NCBI GenBank assembly: GCA_963803545.1
Contig: CAWDMX010000001.1
Span: 496,001 to 560,000, forward strand
DNA length: 64,000 nucleotides
Direction: 5' to 3'
Source: Legionella_C sp963803545
GTDB taxonomy: Bacteria; Pseudomonadota; Gammaproteobacteria; Legionellales; Legionellaceae
Made by a program: the position numbers and the translations under genes
The notes under the pieces: generated by a model
Told to the model about the DNA's origin: nothing
Seen by the model: only the letters and a program-made list of their open reading frames with translations
Databases searched by the model: none
In this document: positions 46,463-55,727 of the stretch, in pieces
How positions within the stretch are numbered: the stretch's first letter is position 1
Layout of the letters: each line of letters starts with the position of its first letter

Positions 46463-46555
46463 TTATTCCGCTGGCTTCGCATCTTCTGTAAGTTTTGAAT
46501 CAATATAACGCGGATTTTGTCCGGCATTGGTGCCGCATTCAAGATGCCAAACCAT
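46463..46555 (-). CDS. Possible 30-residue small ORF downstream of the GNAT gene
   Basis: ATG 46555 lies nine bases after the GNAT stop on the minus strand and encodes MVWHLECGTNAGQNPRYIDS and ten more residues, ending TAA 46463. The composition is protein-like and in operon with the GNAT gene, but the ribosome-binding site is poor and no family is recognised. Confidence 0.3.
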   Translation of the reverse strand: MVWHLECGTNAGQNPRYIDSKLTEDAKPAE

Positions 46556-46562
46556 CGCCCAA

Positions 46563-47075
46563 TTATACAGGTTCTAAAGGTCCTATTTTTTTGTGCATAA
46601 AATATCGAGCATGGTTTTCTGGACAATGGTCTAACGTGCCAAAAATTTGAAACCCCTGCTTGAGATAGAAGTCTTTTGCCTGCCAATCAAAGGTATCCAG
46701 ATGCATTAAACAGGCGCCTTGTTCACAGGCTTTGGTTTCAACATGGTGTAGCAGTTGAGTGGCTAATTGTTGGTTCCGGTATTTTTTTTCCACGAACAGG
46801 ACGTCAATATACACTATCCCCCAGCAGTACAGTAAGGAGTTGATACCCGCTATTACTTGGTTGTGGTCGTTTCTAATATGATAATTAAGGGCTATAAAAT
46901 CCGGATGTTGGGTAAATGGAGCGTTGCGCTTATTGAAAGCTATAAGTTTCTGCTCAATTAAATCACTGGTAGAGGTATTGCTGGGTATAATGATAATTTG
47001 CTCAAGTCCTAGTAATACTGTAAATAGGGTGTTTGCAATAAAGATTAATAGGCAAAAGCCAGGTTTGCGAACCAC
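46563..47075 (-). CDS. GNAT-family N-acetyltransferase
   Basis: About 170 residues. The fold is clear from VIAGINSLLYCWGIVYIDVL, FVEKKYRNQQLATQLLHHVE (acetyl-CoA-binding R/Q-x2-G/A-like loop), ACLMHLDTFDWQAKDFYLKQ and GFQIFGTLDHCPENHARYFM. The frame is open back through the tRNA-Leu gene, which cannot be coding; I chose GTG 47075 just after the tRNA, though the true start may lie further in. It resembles small unassigned bacterial GNATs; substrate unknown. Confidence 0.72.
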   Translation of the reverse strand: MVRKPGFCLLIFIANTLFTVLLGLEQIIIIPSNTSTSDLIEQKLIAFNKRNAPFTQHPDFIALNYHIRNDHNQVIAGINSLLYCWGIVYIDVLFVEKKYRNQQLATQLLHHVETKACEQGACLMHLDTFDWQAKDFYLKQGFQIFGTLDHCPENHARYFMHKKIGPLEPV

Positions 47076-47100
47076 GGTGAAGTCTATTAAACTTCCCCAA

Positions 47101-47186
47101 TGGTGCCGAGAAGAGGATTTGAACCTCCACGGGGTTGCCCCCACTAGCACCTGAAGCTAGCGTGTCTACCATTTCACCACCTCGGC
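47101..47186 (-). tRNA. tRNA-Leu (anticodon CAG)
   Basis: The 86-base minus-strand sequence starts GCCGAGGTGGTGAAATGG and ends with an encoded CCA. The acceptor stem pairs GCCGAG with CTCGGC. The anticodon arm is CTAGC-TTCAGGT-GCTAG with CAG in the loop. A long variable arm (TGGGGGCAACCCC) marks a class II tRNA, and GGTTCAAATCC is the T loop. It reads CUG codons. Confidence 0.95.
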
Positions 47187-47197
47187 CTTGCCCCGGT

Positions 47198-47226
47198 AAA
47201 GTACTTAAGATTTTGAGGTCTGTCAA
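47198..47226 (-). promoter_or_regulatory. Promoter of tRNA-Leu
   Basis: On the minus strand TTGACA (47226-47221), exactly 17 bases, TACTTT (47203-47198), about 12 bases before the mature tRNA 5' end. It abuts the start of the divergent GDPD gene. Confidence 0.65.
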
Positions 47227-47229
47227 GCA

Positions 47230-48006
47230 ATGCATTTTTTAGATATTGTCGATAAAGCACTGAATGGTTTTTTTGCGCTAATGCCCCGGAAAAAACCGTC
47301 CGGCCAACAAAAATCAATTCGAGTTATAGCCCACCGTGGGGCGCACAATAACAAAACCGCGTGTAAAGAAAATACTATGCAAGCAATAGCCTTGGCGATA
47401 GAGCTTGGTTGCTGGGGAGTTGAAATTGATATACACACAACAGCAGACGATCAATTAGTCGTGATACACGACGCCACCTTAGATAGATTGTGGCGTGTGA
47501 ACAAACGGGTTTGTGAACTAAGTTTGCAAAGCCTAAAAGAATTGGTTCCCGAAGTACCTAGCCTGACTGAGGTCATTAACGCCTTTGCTAAAAAAATTCA
47601 TCTGTTTATTGAAGTAAAGCATCCATTCACCGGCGACGCTGTTTTGACGCAGACTTTGCAGTCGTTAGAGCCAGAAAAAGACTTTCACATCATTTGTTTA
47701 GAAGAGCCGGTGCTAAATCGACTCAGTAGTTTTAGCCTCGCCAGTCGTTTATTAGTAGCGGATGCGCACAATACGGGCCAGTTTTGCAGCTTGAGTTTAG
47801 AAAAAAACTACGGCGGTGTTCTAGGACACTACCTGCTGCTAACGTCTGCAAAAGTCCATCGTTTACAGCAAGCAGGACAGGCCGTTGGCGTAGGTTTTGT
47901 CGACTCCAAAAGAAGTTTATACCGAGAAGTTAATCGCGAAATATCGTGGTTATTTACTAATAACGCGCGCCAAATAACGCAGTGTATAAAAACGCTTGCC
48001 AACTAG
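47230..48006 (+). CDS. Glycerophosphodiester phosphodiesterase family protein
   Basis: 258 residues. VIAHRGAHNNKTACKENTMQ supplies the HRG and KENT motif, GCWGVEIDIHTTADDQLVVI the metal-binding E-x-D, and VIHDATLDRLW the catalytic His. These define the GDPD TIM barrel that splits glycerophosphodiesters to glycerol-3-P and an alcohol. No signal peptide, so cytoplasmic (UgpQ-like). It is somewhat diverged in the C-terminal half. GAGG lies 11 bases before the ATG. Confidence 0.85.
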   Translation: MHFLDIVDKALNGFFALMPRKKPSGQQKSIRVIAHRGAHNNKTACKENTMQAIALAIELGCWGVEIDIHTTADDQLVVIHDATLDRLWRVNKRVCELSLQSLKELVPEVPSLTEVINAFAKKIHLFIEVKHPFTGDAVLTQTLQSLEPEKDFHIICLEEPVLNRLSSFSLASRLLVADAHNTGQFCSLSLEKNYGGVLGHYLLLTSAKVHRLQQAGQAVGVGFVDSKRSLYREVNREISWLFTNNARQITQCIKTLAN

Positions 48007-48266
48007 CGGACGCGCAATAGGCGAGGTTGTAAAAAATGTAACGGTAATCTTTTATTAACTGCAAAGTTTAAGCCGTTAAAGTGGGCGAATAGTGGCGTAC
48101 TCAATAACTCTAATTTTTAACAACCTCTTTTTGAAAATTGGGTCTTTTAATCTGTTTTGCGCGTAAAATGAAGCATTTATACCACCCGTACCGTTAAACC
48201 GTGTTGGAAGCCTAAGATTTAAGAGGCCCTAATTTTATCCAAATAGCTAACGGTTCAAATAAGCCG

Positions 48267-48272
48267 TATAAT
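48267..48272 (+). promoter_or_regulatory. Consensus -10 box upstream of the large ankyrin gene
   Basis: TATAAT 31 bases before the ATG at 48303. No convincing -35 at 16-18 bases. The stretch 48007-48266 otherwise shows nothing recognisable. Confidence 0.4.
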
Positions 48273-48302
48273 ATGGCTAAAATATAACCATAAAAGATTT
48301 AT

Positions 48303-51300
48303 ATGAGTAAGTACGACGAGCTAAGAGCGCTTATTGACCATCAAGATACCGCGGTTCTCATGGCGTTTATCGCGGCCAATCCCGAGCTTAATTACACCCG
48401 CATAAGTCCTAATGGTGCTTCGGCTTTGTGGTGGGCGTTAATGCCCCCGAGAGGGGTGGCTGTATCCGTTGAGCTTGTGCAGGGGCTGCTTAACTACATC
48501 AAAAACGATGGCAATTTTCTGTGCAACCCAACGCAGGCTTTTGCTAGCTTTGCTAGACCTATTGATTATATAAAAGCTGTTGATTATTTACATAAATTAT
48601 CGGCGCTTCGAGACGCGTTACGCGCTGCTGAAACCAGGTATGTTGCTCCAGTAGTTGCCCAACGCGGCTTGGCGGCCTTTGCTCTGGATCGCCAAAGTTC
48701 GCACAGTCCGTTAATAACCCCTATTGTCCATGCGAATATTGCGCGCCTTTACGGTCATTACGTTCAAGATAAGAGTCGCGCTCTTGATGCGGAGCTCTGC
48801 GCTCGCAGCCAAATGGAAATTAGGGCGTTTATTGACGGCGGCCTTTCTTTTTCCGAGGAAAAACGGGAGCAAATAAAGCAGGGCCTGGACTTCTGTTACA
48901 ACAGCACCCGCGTATTTGCCGTTCGCGACGCGTCGATTAAAGAGGACCCTGAGTGGGCTTTAAGCCTTGCTCAATTGCTAACGCTCAACTGGCTTGCTGC
49001 CAATGAACGCGATGGTCGGCTACTGCCGTCTAGTATTGGTGAAAGCGGAGCTAAAGACCCTGATTCGGGTTCGCTCAGCAGAAGAAAAGCGGTCCTTGAC
49101 AGCTTATTTGATATTGCTACGGCTTATGGTGAAGGCGGTGTTTCTTGTGCGGCCGGTGCCTTTGCGCGCTTTGGGTTAAGCTTGGCCGAGCAACATGCTC
49201 TAGTGCACGGCTCAGACAGAGGACAACGCCTTACGGGCTTAGAGGCAAGGCGCGCGATTACGCAGGCCTTAAGCGCGGCTCTAAAGCGTTTGTCCGAAGC
49301 GCGCTACATGGCGGTAATTCGCTATGTAGTAATTGCAGCGCCAAATTTTGATGATGAGAAAGAATACACCACGTTTATTCAGCAAGTGCAGCCTTCGTTG
49401 CGCGCAGAGCTTGCTGCGATGAATGTTGACCCACAGGAAATAGAGTCTAGTCTTGCGGTACTCGAAGACGGCGTGTATCCGCTTGCCTGTGATGCGCGCA
49501 GTTTTATGCTGCAAGAGCTCCTTCATTTTTTTGAAAAAAGCAGCCTTTCTTTAGCGCTTTTTTACCAAGCAATTCCGGTTGCGTCTTTAATCAACGAAGC
49601 GATAACCGTAATAAGTACGGCGCTTACAAAAAACGCCTCTTTCACCGCATGGCTTGAGCACTCACAGGTTAGAGTCGCGGATAAAGAGCGCGGCGCCTTG
49701 ATAACCTATTTTATCAACGAATGGCTTAGAGACATTCGATTGCAGGATGCGCCTTTTCCTCTCAGTACTTGTGTTAACCCATTATCGGCGATGTATACCG
49801 ACTGCGACGTTCTAAAAGCCTCGTTTAAAGCGTTTGTACAACCCCTTCTTTTTGCGGCTCAATTTGCGGTTAAAAAACCCGAGCTCATAGAGCGCAACCC
49901 GATACAGGAGCGGTGGCTTAATAGCCTAGCACGCCAGGATATTATTGCGCTGATGGGCGCGGTTTATGCAAAAAATAATAAAATTTTTATGGATTTTACC
50001 GATGAGACCATGAAGGCCATGCTCTTAGAAGCCTTGCAGCAGGGTGTCACGGCGCATTTATCGCTTGAAAAGTTGTGTTTTAAAAATCAAGATTTAAGGG
50101 CTTTTGATTTTACTGATACTAATTTAAACGGCGTTAGTTTTGAACGCTGTCAGCTTCCTGTTGCCGGCCTTAATCTTACCTGTACGGATGTCCGGCTTAG
50201 GGAGTGCAGCATTCCTAACTACCCTAATCAAAACGAGAGTTCAGGCGACTTATTCTCTTTGTTTAAAAAATATTATCAGCACATAGAGTCGGGCTTAATG
50301 TTGCAGTTTTTTATACAAAATGCGGATACGGGTTTTTTTAAAATGGTAGACGCAGTAGACGAAATGACTTTAACGGTTGCTGCACGCCGCGGAGATACAA
50401 CATACCTTGAGGTGCTCTTAGGTAACGAATATTGCTCAGAAGATGTTTTTAATGCGCAAGACGAGAGTGGTCGCAGTGCTATAGTGCTTGCTGCGGTCTT
50501 CGGACATACAGAATGTCTTAAATTGCTATTAACTCACAAACATTGCTCAGCAAATGTTTTTAATGCGCAAAACAGTTTTGGTCGTAATGCTGTAATGATT
50601 GCTACGGCCAAAGGGTATACAGCATCCCTTGAGGTGCTCTTAGCTCACGAATATTGCTCAGAAGATGTTTTTAATGCGCAAGACGAGAGTGGTCGCAGTG
50701 CTATAGTGCTTGCTGCGGTCTTCGGACATACAGAATGTCTTAAATTGCTATTAACTCACAAACATTGCTCAGCAAATGTTTTTAATGCACAAAACAGTTT
50801 TGGTCGTAATGCTGTAATGATTGCTACGGTCAAAGGGTATACAGCATCCCTTGAGGTGCTCTTAGCTCACGAATATTGCTCAGAAGATGTTTTAAATGCG
50901 CGAAATATTTTGGGTCAAAACGCGTTAGTGATTGCTGCTGAAGAAGGACATACAGCATGTCTTGAAATGTTATTGGCTCACAAACATTGCTCAGCAAATG
51001 TTTTTAATGCGCAAAACAGTTTTGGTCGTAATGCTGTAATGATTGCTACGGCCAAAGGGTATACAGCATCCCTTGAAGTGCTCTTAGCTCACGAATATTG
51101 CTCAGAAGATGTTTTAAATGCGCGAAATATTTGGGGTCAAAACGCGTTATTGATTGCTGCTGAAGAAGGACATACAGCATGTCTTGAAATGTTATTGGCT
51201 CACAAACATTGCTCAGCAAATGTTTTTAATGCGCTAAACAGTCTTGGTCGCAATGCTGTAATGATTGCTACGGTCAAAGGGTATACAGCATCCCTTGAGG

Positions 51301-52394
51301 TGCTCTTAGCTCACGAATATTGCTCAGAAGATGTTTTAAATGCGCGAAATATTTTGGGTCAAAACGCGTTAGTGATTGCTGCTGAAGAAGGACATACAGC
51401 ATGTCTTGAAATGTTATTGGCTCACAAACATTGCTCAGCAAATGTTTTTAATGCGCAAAACAGTTTTGGTCGTAATGCTGTAATGATTGCTACGGCCAAA
51501 GGGTATACAGCATCCCTTGAGGTGCTCTTAGCTCACGAATATTGCTCAGAAGATGTTTTAAATGCGCGAGAGATTTGGGGTCAAAACGCGTTATGGATTG
51601 CTGCTGAAGTAGGACATACAGCATGTCTTGAAATGTTATTGGCTCACAAACATTGCTCAGCGGATTTTTTTAATCAGCAAAATAATCTTGATTGCAGTGT
51701 TTTAATGATTGCCGCACGCAAAGGACACGCAGCATGCCTTAAAGCGCTTTTAGTTCACGCGCATTGCTCAACAGGCCTCGTTAATAGAAAAAACCAATTT
51801 TTTTATAGTCAGAGCGCGTTAATGGTTGCTGCTATGTTCGGGCATACAGAATGCCTGAGGGTGTTGCTAGCCAGTAAACACTGCTCGACGGATGCTTTTA
51901 ATGCGAAAAATTACGATGGTGATAGTGCTTTAATGCTTGCTGCTAAAGGAAGACATAAAAATTGCGTGAGTGCGCTGTTAATCAGCGAGCACTTTACAAA
52001 AGCTGCTTTAAAGACAGAAAGCTATATTGGTGCCAGAAAGACAATGTTTATCAGAAGTAATAAATCTTGCGGTTACAATCTTGCGCAAAAAGCTGGCGGA
52101 AAAAGATTCGCGTCACAAAATAAGACCAATGTCTGCACTATCAGCATGATGCTTTTAGCAGGCTTGGTATCGGCATCAGGAATAGCGGCTATTGCCATTG
52201 CCTTTACGGTGCTAAACGCGATGACTCTTGGCACGGTGGGAACGACAATAGCGTGTGTTGGTGTTGGTGTTGGTGTTGCTGTTGCTGTCGCTTTGGCGGG
52301 ACTGGGTGTTTTTTCTGCCAGTTGCAGTAAGGGTTTTCGTGGAAAGTTGGATATTGATTCGACATTAAATAGCAATTCTTTTTTTAGTTTTTAA
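48303..52394 (+). CDS. Large pentapeptide/ankyrin-repeat protein with two C-terminal membrane segments
   Basis: 1363 residues. Residues 1-580 are mostly helical and unassigned. At about 590-640 a pentapeptide-like block occurs (LCFKNQDLRAFDFTDTNLNG). Residues about 687-1235 hold fifteen ankyrin repeats of 37 residues (CSANVFNAQNSFGRNAVMIA, then KGYTASLEVLLAHEY), each carrying a Cys-Ser start. At about 1276-1340 two hydrophobic helices (ISMMLLAGLVSASGIAAIAI and IACVGVGVGVAVAVALAGLG) are followed by a short tail. No signal peptide. The arrangement fits a translocated effector that anchors in a host membrane (inference). The weak RBS may limit expression. Confidence 0.8.
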   Translation: MSKYDELRALIDHQDTAVLMAFIAANPELNYTRISPNGASALWWALMPPRGVAVSVELVQGLLNYIKNDGNFLCNPTQAFASFARPIDYIKAVDYLHKLSALRDALRAAETRYVAPVVAQRGLAAFALDRQSSHSPLITPIVHANIARLYGHYVQDKSRALDAELCARSQMEIRAFIDGGLSFSEEKREQIKQGLDFCYNSTRVFAVRDASIKEDPEWALSLAQLLTLNWLAANERDGRLLPSSIGESGAKDPDSGSLSRRKAVLDSLFDIATAYGEGGVSCAAGAFARFGLSLAEQHALVHGSDRGQRLTGLEARRAITQALSAALKRLSEARYMAVIRYVVIAAPNFDDEKEYTTFIQQVQPSLRAELAAMNVDPQEIESSLAVLEDGVYPLACDARSFMLQELLHFFEKSSLSLALFYQAIPVASLINEAITVISTALTKNASFTAWLEHSQVRVADKERGALITYFINEWLRDIRLQDAPFPLSTCVNPLSAMYTDCDVLKASFKAFVQPLLFAAQFAVKKPELIERNPIQERWLNSLARQDIIALMGAVYAKNNKIFMDFTDETMKAMLLEALQQGVTAHLSLEKLCFKNQDLRAFDFTDTNLNGVSFERCQLPVAGLNLTCTDVRLRECSIPNYPNQNESSGDLFSLFKKYYQHIESGLMLQFFIQNADTGFFKMVDAVDEMTLTVAARRGDTTYLEVLLGNEYCSEDVFNAQDESGRSAIVLAAVFGHTECLKLLLTHKHCSANVFNAQNSFGRNAVMIATAKGYTASLEVLLAHEYCSEDVFNAQDESGRSAIVLAAVFGHTECLKLLLTHKHCSANVFNAQNSFGRNAVMIATVKGYTASLEVLLAHEYCSEDVLNARNILGQNALVIAAEEGHTACLEMLLAHKHCSANVFNAQNSFGRNAVMIATAKGYTASLEVLLAHEYCSEDVLNARNIWGQNALLIAAEEGHTACLEMLLAHKHCSANVFNALNSLGRNAVMIATVKGYTASLEVLLAHEYCSEDVLNARNILGQNALVIAAEEGHTACLEMLLAHKHCSANVFNAQNSFGRNAVMIATAKGYTASLEVLLAHEYCSEDVLNAREIWGQNALWIAAEVGHTACLEMLLAHKHCSADFFNQQNNLDCSVLMIAARKGHAACLKALLVHAHCSTGLVNRKNQFFYSQSALMVAAMFGHTECLRVLLASKHCSTDAFNAKNYDGDSALMLAAKGRHKNCVSALLISEHFTKAALKTESYIGARKTMFIRSNKSCGYNLAQKAGGKRFASQNKTNVCTISMMLLAGLVSASGIAAIAIAFTVLNAMTLGTVGTTIACVGVGVGVAVAVALAGLGVFSASCSKGFRGKLDIDSTLNSNSFFSF
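50428..51660 (+). repeat. 222-bp tandem duplications (two ankyrin units each)
   Basis: The alternating EYCSEDV / KHCSANV ankyrin pair recurs with a period of 222 bases. Copies at 50428-50649 and 50650-50871 are almost identical, and three later copies (GQNALVIAAEEGHTACLEML type) are nearly so. Such identity implies recent unequal exchange or slippage; copy number may vary between strains and be misassembled. Confidence 0.85.
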
Positions 52395-52660
52395 TGCAGA
52401 CTGGTTGGAAAACAGGATTTTATTGCAAAAATTTCATCGAGTATAAACAGCACAGCCCGTTACTCAAAAATTTTCGCAATTTTTCTAATAAGGCGTTTAA
52501 CGAATAATTGCTATCGGTGGTTCAAGGCATTAAAAAAGAGCTAGACACGTGCGGCGGTTACTATAACAATGGCCAAGCTTATCAAGGTAAAGCGGTCTGT
52601 AAAAAAAAACATAAAAAATTGCAACCGATGATAAACAGTTTTGAACAGCGCGCAGTTTAG
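52394..52660 (+). pseudogene. Decayed ORF coupled to the ankyrin gene stop (TAATG), one in-frame stop
   Basis: An ATG overlaps the ankyrin stop codon and reads MQTGWKTGFYCKNFIEYKQH and on for 37 residues to TAA at 52507. The same frame continues with LLSVVQGIKKELDTCGGYYN ... INSFEQRAV to TAG at 52660. The continuation is protein-like, so this looks like the remains of a gene of at least 88 codons, or a lost C-terminal extension of an effector. No family recognised. The remaining gap to 52771 shows nothing else. Confidence 0.4.
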
Positions 52661-52771
52661 CGTGAATTTGAACCGAGAGATGCTTTTGGATGCTGATTAA
52701 GCAAGACCTCTTGCATCGGGGTTTGATTGGTTATTGTTGGTTTGCTTTGTTTTAATTAAAATCACCAGGTT

Positions 52772-53420
52772 ATGATGCATCATTTAATGTCACTTAAAGT
52801 AAAAGGATACGCAAACGCGGTGATTAAAGCGCTGTACGAGTACAGTGTTGGGGTATTGCTGTTTGGGAGTTTTTTTTTCAGTGTTATAAGTCCTGCATCT
52901 ATTGCGAAGCCTATTGAAATTTTATTAGGGACAACTCTTTCTCTTAAAGCAATTGCTTTGTATTTAGTTGTTTTAAACATAACTTTTATTGTTCTATTTA
53001 GTTGCCAAAAAAAAATGGTTTTCAACCAGGATTTTGAAAGTTTTGTTCAAACATTTCCAATTAGTAAAGCGGCCGATCGCCTCGCTTCGATCTCTGTTTT
53101 ATTTGTAAGCAATCATTTTTTATGGTTTTTTCTTTTATTAGGGTCCTATCTAGCTTTTTGCTTTGAATCGAAAGTGATGGTTGTTTGTGAAACGCTCTAC
53201 CTAATGGGTAGTCTGTTAGTGATGCAGTTGTGTTTGCATGAAAAAAATACAACTAAATTCATTTTAGTACTCCTGAGTAATGTAGTATTTATTTTTTCAA
53301 AGCGTTTTTTTGTAATTGAATGGTTTGACGCGGCTCTCATCGCATTAACGGTCGCTGTTTTAGCAGTTGGTTTCTCGAATATTAAAAAACTTTCGTTCGC
53401 AGCTAAACGACGCTCACTAA
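52772..53420 (+). pseudogene. ABC-2-type permease, N-terminal part (split by IS)
   Basis: About 216 residues before the IS edge with five or six hydrophobic segments (VLLFGSFFFSVISPASIA, LYLVVLNITFIVLFSC, FLWFFLLLGSYLAFC, FILVLLSNVVFIFS, LIALTVAVLAVGFS). The last residues of the listed frame (THVTHTEN) are IS-coded. Deleting the IS and one TCACTAA copy joins KRRSL in frame to SPIGPWRIGPVLSVQ of the 3' part, giving a 390-residue permease. It would pair with the ATPase gene at 55106. Confidence 0.7.
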
Positions 53421-54568
53421 CTCATGTTACGCACACTGAAAATTAGCTGGTCATATTTTTAAGCTCCTGCCATGCAATCTGGTTCGCTCTTACGATTAAT
53501 TTATACTTAATGGCAAAGTGATTTAATTGAGTTTTTATCTTCAACATTTCCAGCTTGCAATAAGCAATTATAGAGGCATAAATATGATTGCACTGAGTTT
53601 TGACGGTGCGCGTAGGTGATTTTGTAAGGCTTGCATTTTGTTTTATTGATTTGTGATACTCTTCAATCCGCCACCGTTTCTGGTACACTTCATAAAGACG
53701 TTCGGCACTACTGTGTATGTCATTAGAAACAAGATAGAGAATTCCTGTTGAACCGTTTTCGTTTTTGAATACTTTTTTCAGGAGCCTCACTGGGAAGTCT
53801 AGGCCTTTAAGCCAGACTGTGTGGGCTACATTCTCTTCAAGCTCTATTGTTTTTACTTGTAGATACCGTCCGTTTTTGGCATCGTTTTCAGATAAAGCTA
53901 ATGTACGATTAGACTTAACCCCAATGATAAACGATTTGTGAAGGTCTTTATGGATGTGAACCATATTGGCCTTCGAGCCAAACCAATTATCCGCTAATAC
54001 ATAATCAAACATCACTTTGTTGGTAATGGCCTGAGTAATCAGCTGTTGGAATAATTGGTTTTTGGTCATTGATGACTTTCTTCTGGTTTTCCGGGTTTTT
54101 ATATCACAATAAGTAATATCTTTTTTGATAACCTCATACCCTATTGGTACACTGAAATCATCATAGCGAATCATGCACGACAGGATGTTTATCCCTTTGA
54201 GAACCGTTCCTTTAGCGTGGGAGTAATGCCAGCAATTAATTTCATTCTCATCCGTGTATGGCTTCTCTTCAATGGAATCATCAAGTATCAATACACCGCA
54301 CGATGTCTCTTGAGTTCTCACCGGCTTTTTTACATAACCCCACAGTGATTTTGAATCATAATCTTTCAAGCGAAGAAATCGTGTGACCTTGTCATGAGCA
54401 AATGCTCCATCAACCAAATCAGATAACCCTGTAGCTGTCGCATATTTGTTTTGGAAAATCAAATAATCACTATAAATATCAAGCATATCCATTTTATTCC
54501 CTCCCTAAATTATGGGCAGAATTTTAATGCTTTTTATTCAAACTGCAAGTAGTGGTGCGTAACATGAG
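53421..54568 (-). mobile_element. IS701/IS4-like insertion sequence
   Basis: About 1148 bases. Terminal inverted repeats CTCATGTTACGCAC at 53421-53434 and its complement at 54555-54568. Flanking direct repeat TCACTAA at 53414-53420 and 54569-54575; because its outer bases could also belong to the repeat ends, the true duplication may be 5-7 bases. Single intact transposase ORF. Splits the ABC permease gene. Confidence 0.88.
53443..54492 (-). CDS. DDE transposase, IS701/IS4-like
   Basis: 349 residues. ATGLSDLVDGAFAHDKVTRF, VLILDDSIEEKPYTDENEIN (first Asp), MFDYVLADNWFGSKANMVHI (second Asp), IIGVKSNRTLAL and the YQKRWRIEEYHKSIKQNASL block (Glu in the Y-(2)-R-(3)-E-(6)-K signature) place it among IS701/IS4-type DDE transposases with a beta-strand insertion domain. 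Length and motifs are intact, so it may be active. Confidence 0.85.
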   Translation of the reverse strand: MDMLDIYSDYLIFQNKYATATGLSDLVDGAFAHDKVTRFLRLKDYDSKSLWGYVKKPVRTQETSCGVLILDDSIEEKPYTDENEINCWHYSHAKGTVLKGINILSCMIRYDDFSVPIGYEVIKKDITYCDIKTRKTRRKSSMTKNQLFQQLITQAITNKVMFDYVLADNWFGSKANMVHIHKDLHKSFIIGVKSNRTLALSENDAKNGRYLQVKTIELEENVAHTVWLKGLDFPVRLLKKVFKNENGSTGILYLVSNDIHSSAERLYEVYQKRWRIEEYHKSIKQNASLTKSPTRTVKTQCNHIYASIIAYCKLEMLKIKTQLNHFAIKYKLIVRANQIAWQELKNMTS

Positions 54569-54575
54569 TCACTAA

Positions 54576-55099
54576 GTCCAATAGGCCCGTGGCGAATAGG
54601 TCCTGTTTTGTCCGTTCAGTGCGCTATGCTAAAACCGTACCAGGGTCTGTTGCTTTTTAAAATAATAGTGAGTTATGGGCTTCAAATCCTTACCGCGCTT
54701 ATTATAACGCATGCCAACGAAAACCCGAGGTTGATGTATGGCATCCTGTTGTTTAATTACGCTACCATTTGCACCATGAGTTCCTTTTCGCGTCAGTTGT
54801 CATTTGAACTAAATAAAATGGACGGGTATTTATCAAGTTTACCGATTAAAAAATATTATTGGTTTGCAAAAAATCAGGTGTTGAATACAAGTCTAACCGT
54901 TTTTGTTCTCCTCCCCTCGGCTCTTTTTGCTTTGCAAACCGCCGTTTTAGGTTTTCGGATGCTGGGCTATATGGTTTTTTCAATTGCTGTAATAAACGCT
55001 GCAGTTTACGTTATTCATTTAAAACAATTGCGTAATACAACAATCAAATTGTCTGTTGTCGTATTATTATTGTTTGCGACTCACGCTTTGATGGGATAA
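54576..55099 (+). pseudogene. ABC-2-type permease, C-terminal part (split by IS)
   Basis: The frame is open from the IS edge (SPIGPWRIGPVLSVQCAMLK) to the stop at 55099; a TTG at 54608 is only an apparent start. Four or five further hydrophobic segments follow (FKIIVSYGLQILTALIITH, VFVLLPSALFALQTAVLGF, YMVFSIAVINAAVYVIHL, IKLSVVVLLLFATHALM). The seven-base gap to the ATPase gene shows they formed an operon. Transport substrate unknown. Confidence 0.7.
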
Positions 55100-55105
55100 T
55101 TTTGT

Positions 55106-55720
55106 ATGATAACAGTCCGAAATGTATCAAAAATATTGTCAGGGAAACAAATTATCACTAATATTTCTTGTCAAATTGAGCATGGCGTTTTACATATTGG
55201 TGGTGATAATGGTTCCGGAAAGTCCACGTTATTAAGAATGATGGCAGGCTCTCTTGAGCCGGATAAGGGCCGTATATGGGTTTCAGATAAAGATATTTTT
55301 AAAAAAGAAAACCACCAAATTAAAAAAAATATTGGCTACATCCCAGACCTTGCTCCTATTGCTCCGTTTTTAACGGGAGCGCAGTTTTTAAAATTCATCT
55401 GTCGTGTAAAAGCCTCAGAATGGCCGAACGAGTTGATTGGAGCGTTTAATTTGGAGCAACACCTCAATACATGCTTTCAATCCATGTCTTACGGCACGAA
55501 GAAAAAATTTCTATGTGTATCAGGCCTACTCGCCTGTCCTCAATACCTTATATTAGATGAGCCGATAAATGGACTGGATCAACCTGCTATGAGCGAGATG
55601 TATAAAATACTTAGCGCTCACCTTGAACGTAAGAATGGAATTTGCGTTATTGTAACCCACGATGCAAGCTGGATTGATGGTTGGCGTGAGCGCTTTAGCT
55701 GTCAAACGGTTGTCTTATAA
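55106..55720 (+). CDS. ABC transporter ATP-binding protein
   Basis: 204 residues. Walker A GGDNGSGKSTLLRMMAG, a CcmA-like signature (FQSMSYGTKKKFLCVSGLLA, replacing LSGGQ), Walker B YLILDEPINGLD and the H-loop VIVTHD. It is a short, ABC-2 (drug/lantibiotic-type) exporter ATPase. It is intact, but its partner permease gene is split by an IS, so it is probably orphaned unless another permease can substitute. Confidence 0.9.
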   Translation: MITVRNVSKILSGKQIITNISCQIEHGVLHIGGDNGSGKSTLLRMMAGSLEPDKGRIWVSDKDIFKKENHQIKKNIGYIPDLAPIAPFLTGAQFLKFICRVKASEWPNELIGAFNLEQHLNTCFQSMSYGTKKKFLCVSGLLACPQYLILDEPINGLDQPAMSEMYKILSAHLERKNGICVIVTHDASWIDGWRERFSCQTVVL

Positions 55721-55727
55721 TCTTTTT

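Noticed and set aside
47076..47150. N-terminal extension of the GNAT protein
   Set aside because: It would be translated from the tRNA-Leu gene.
50428..51660. Regularly spaced repeats that might suggest a CRISPR array
   Set aside because: The repeats are in-frame ankyrin codons with a 111/222-base period and no unique spacers.
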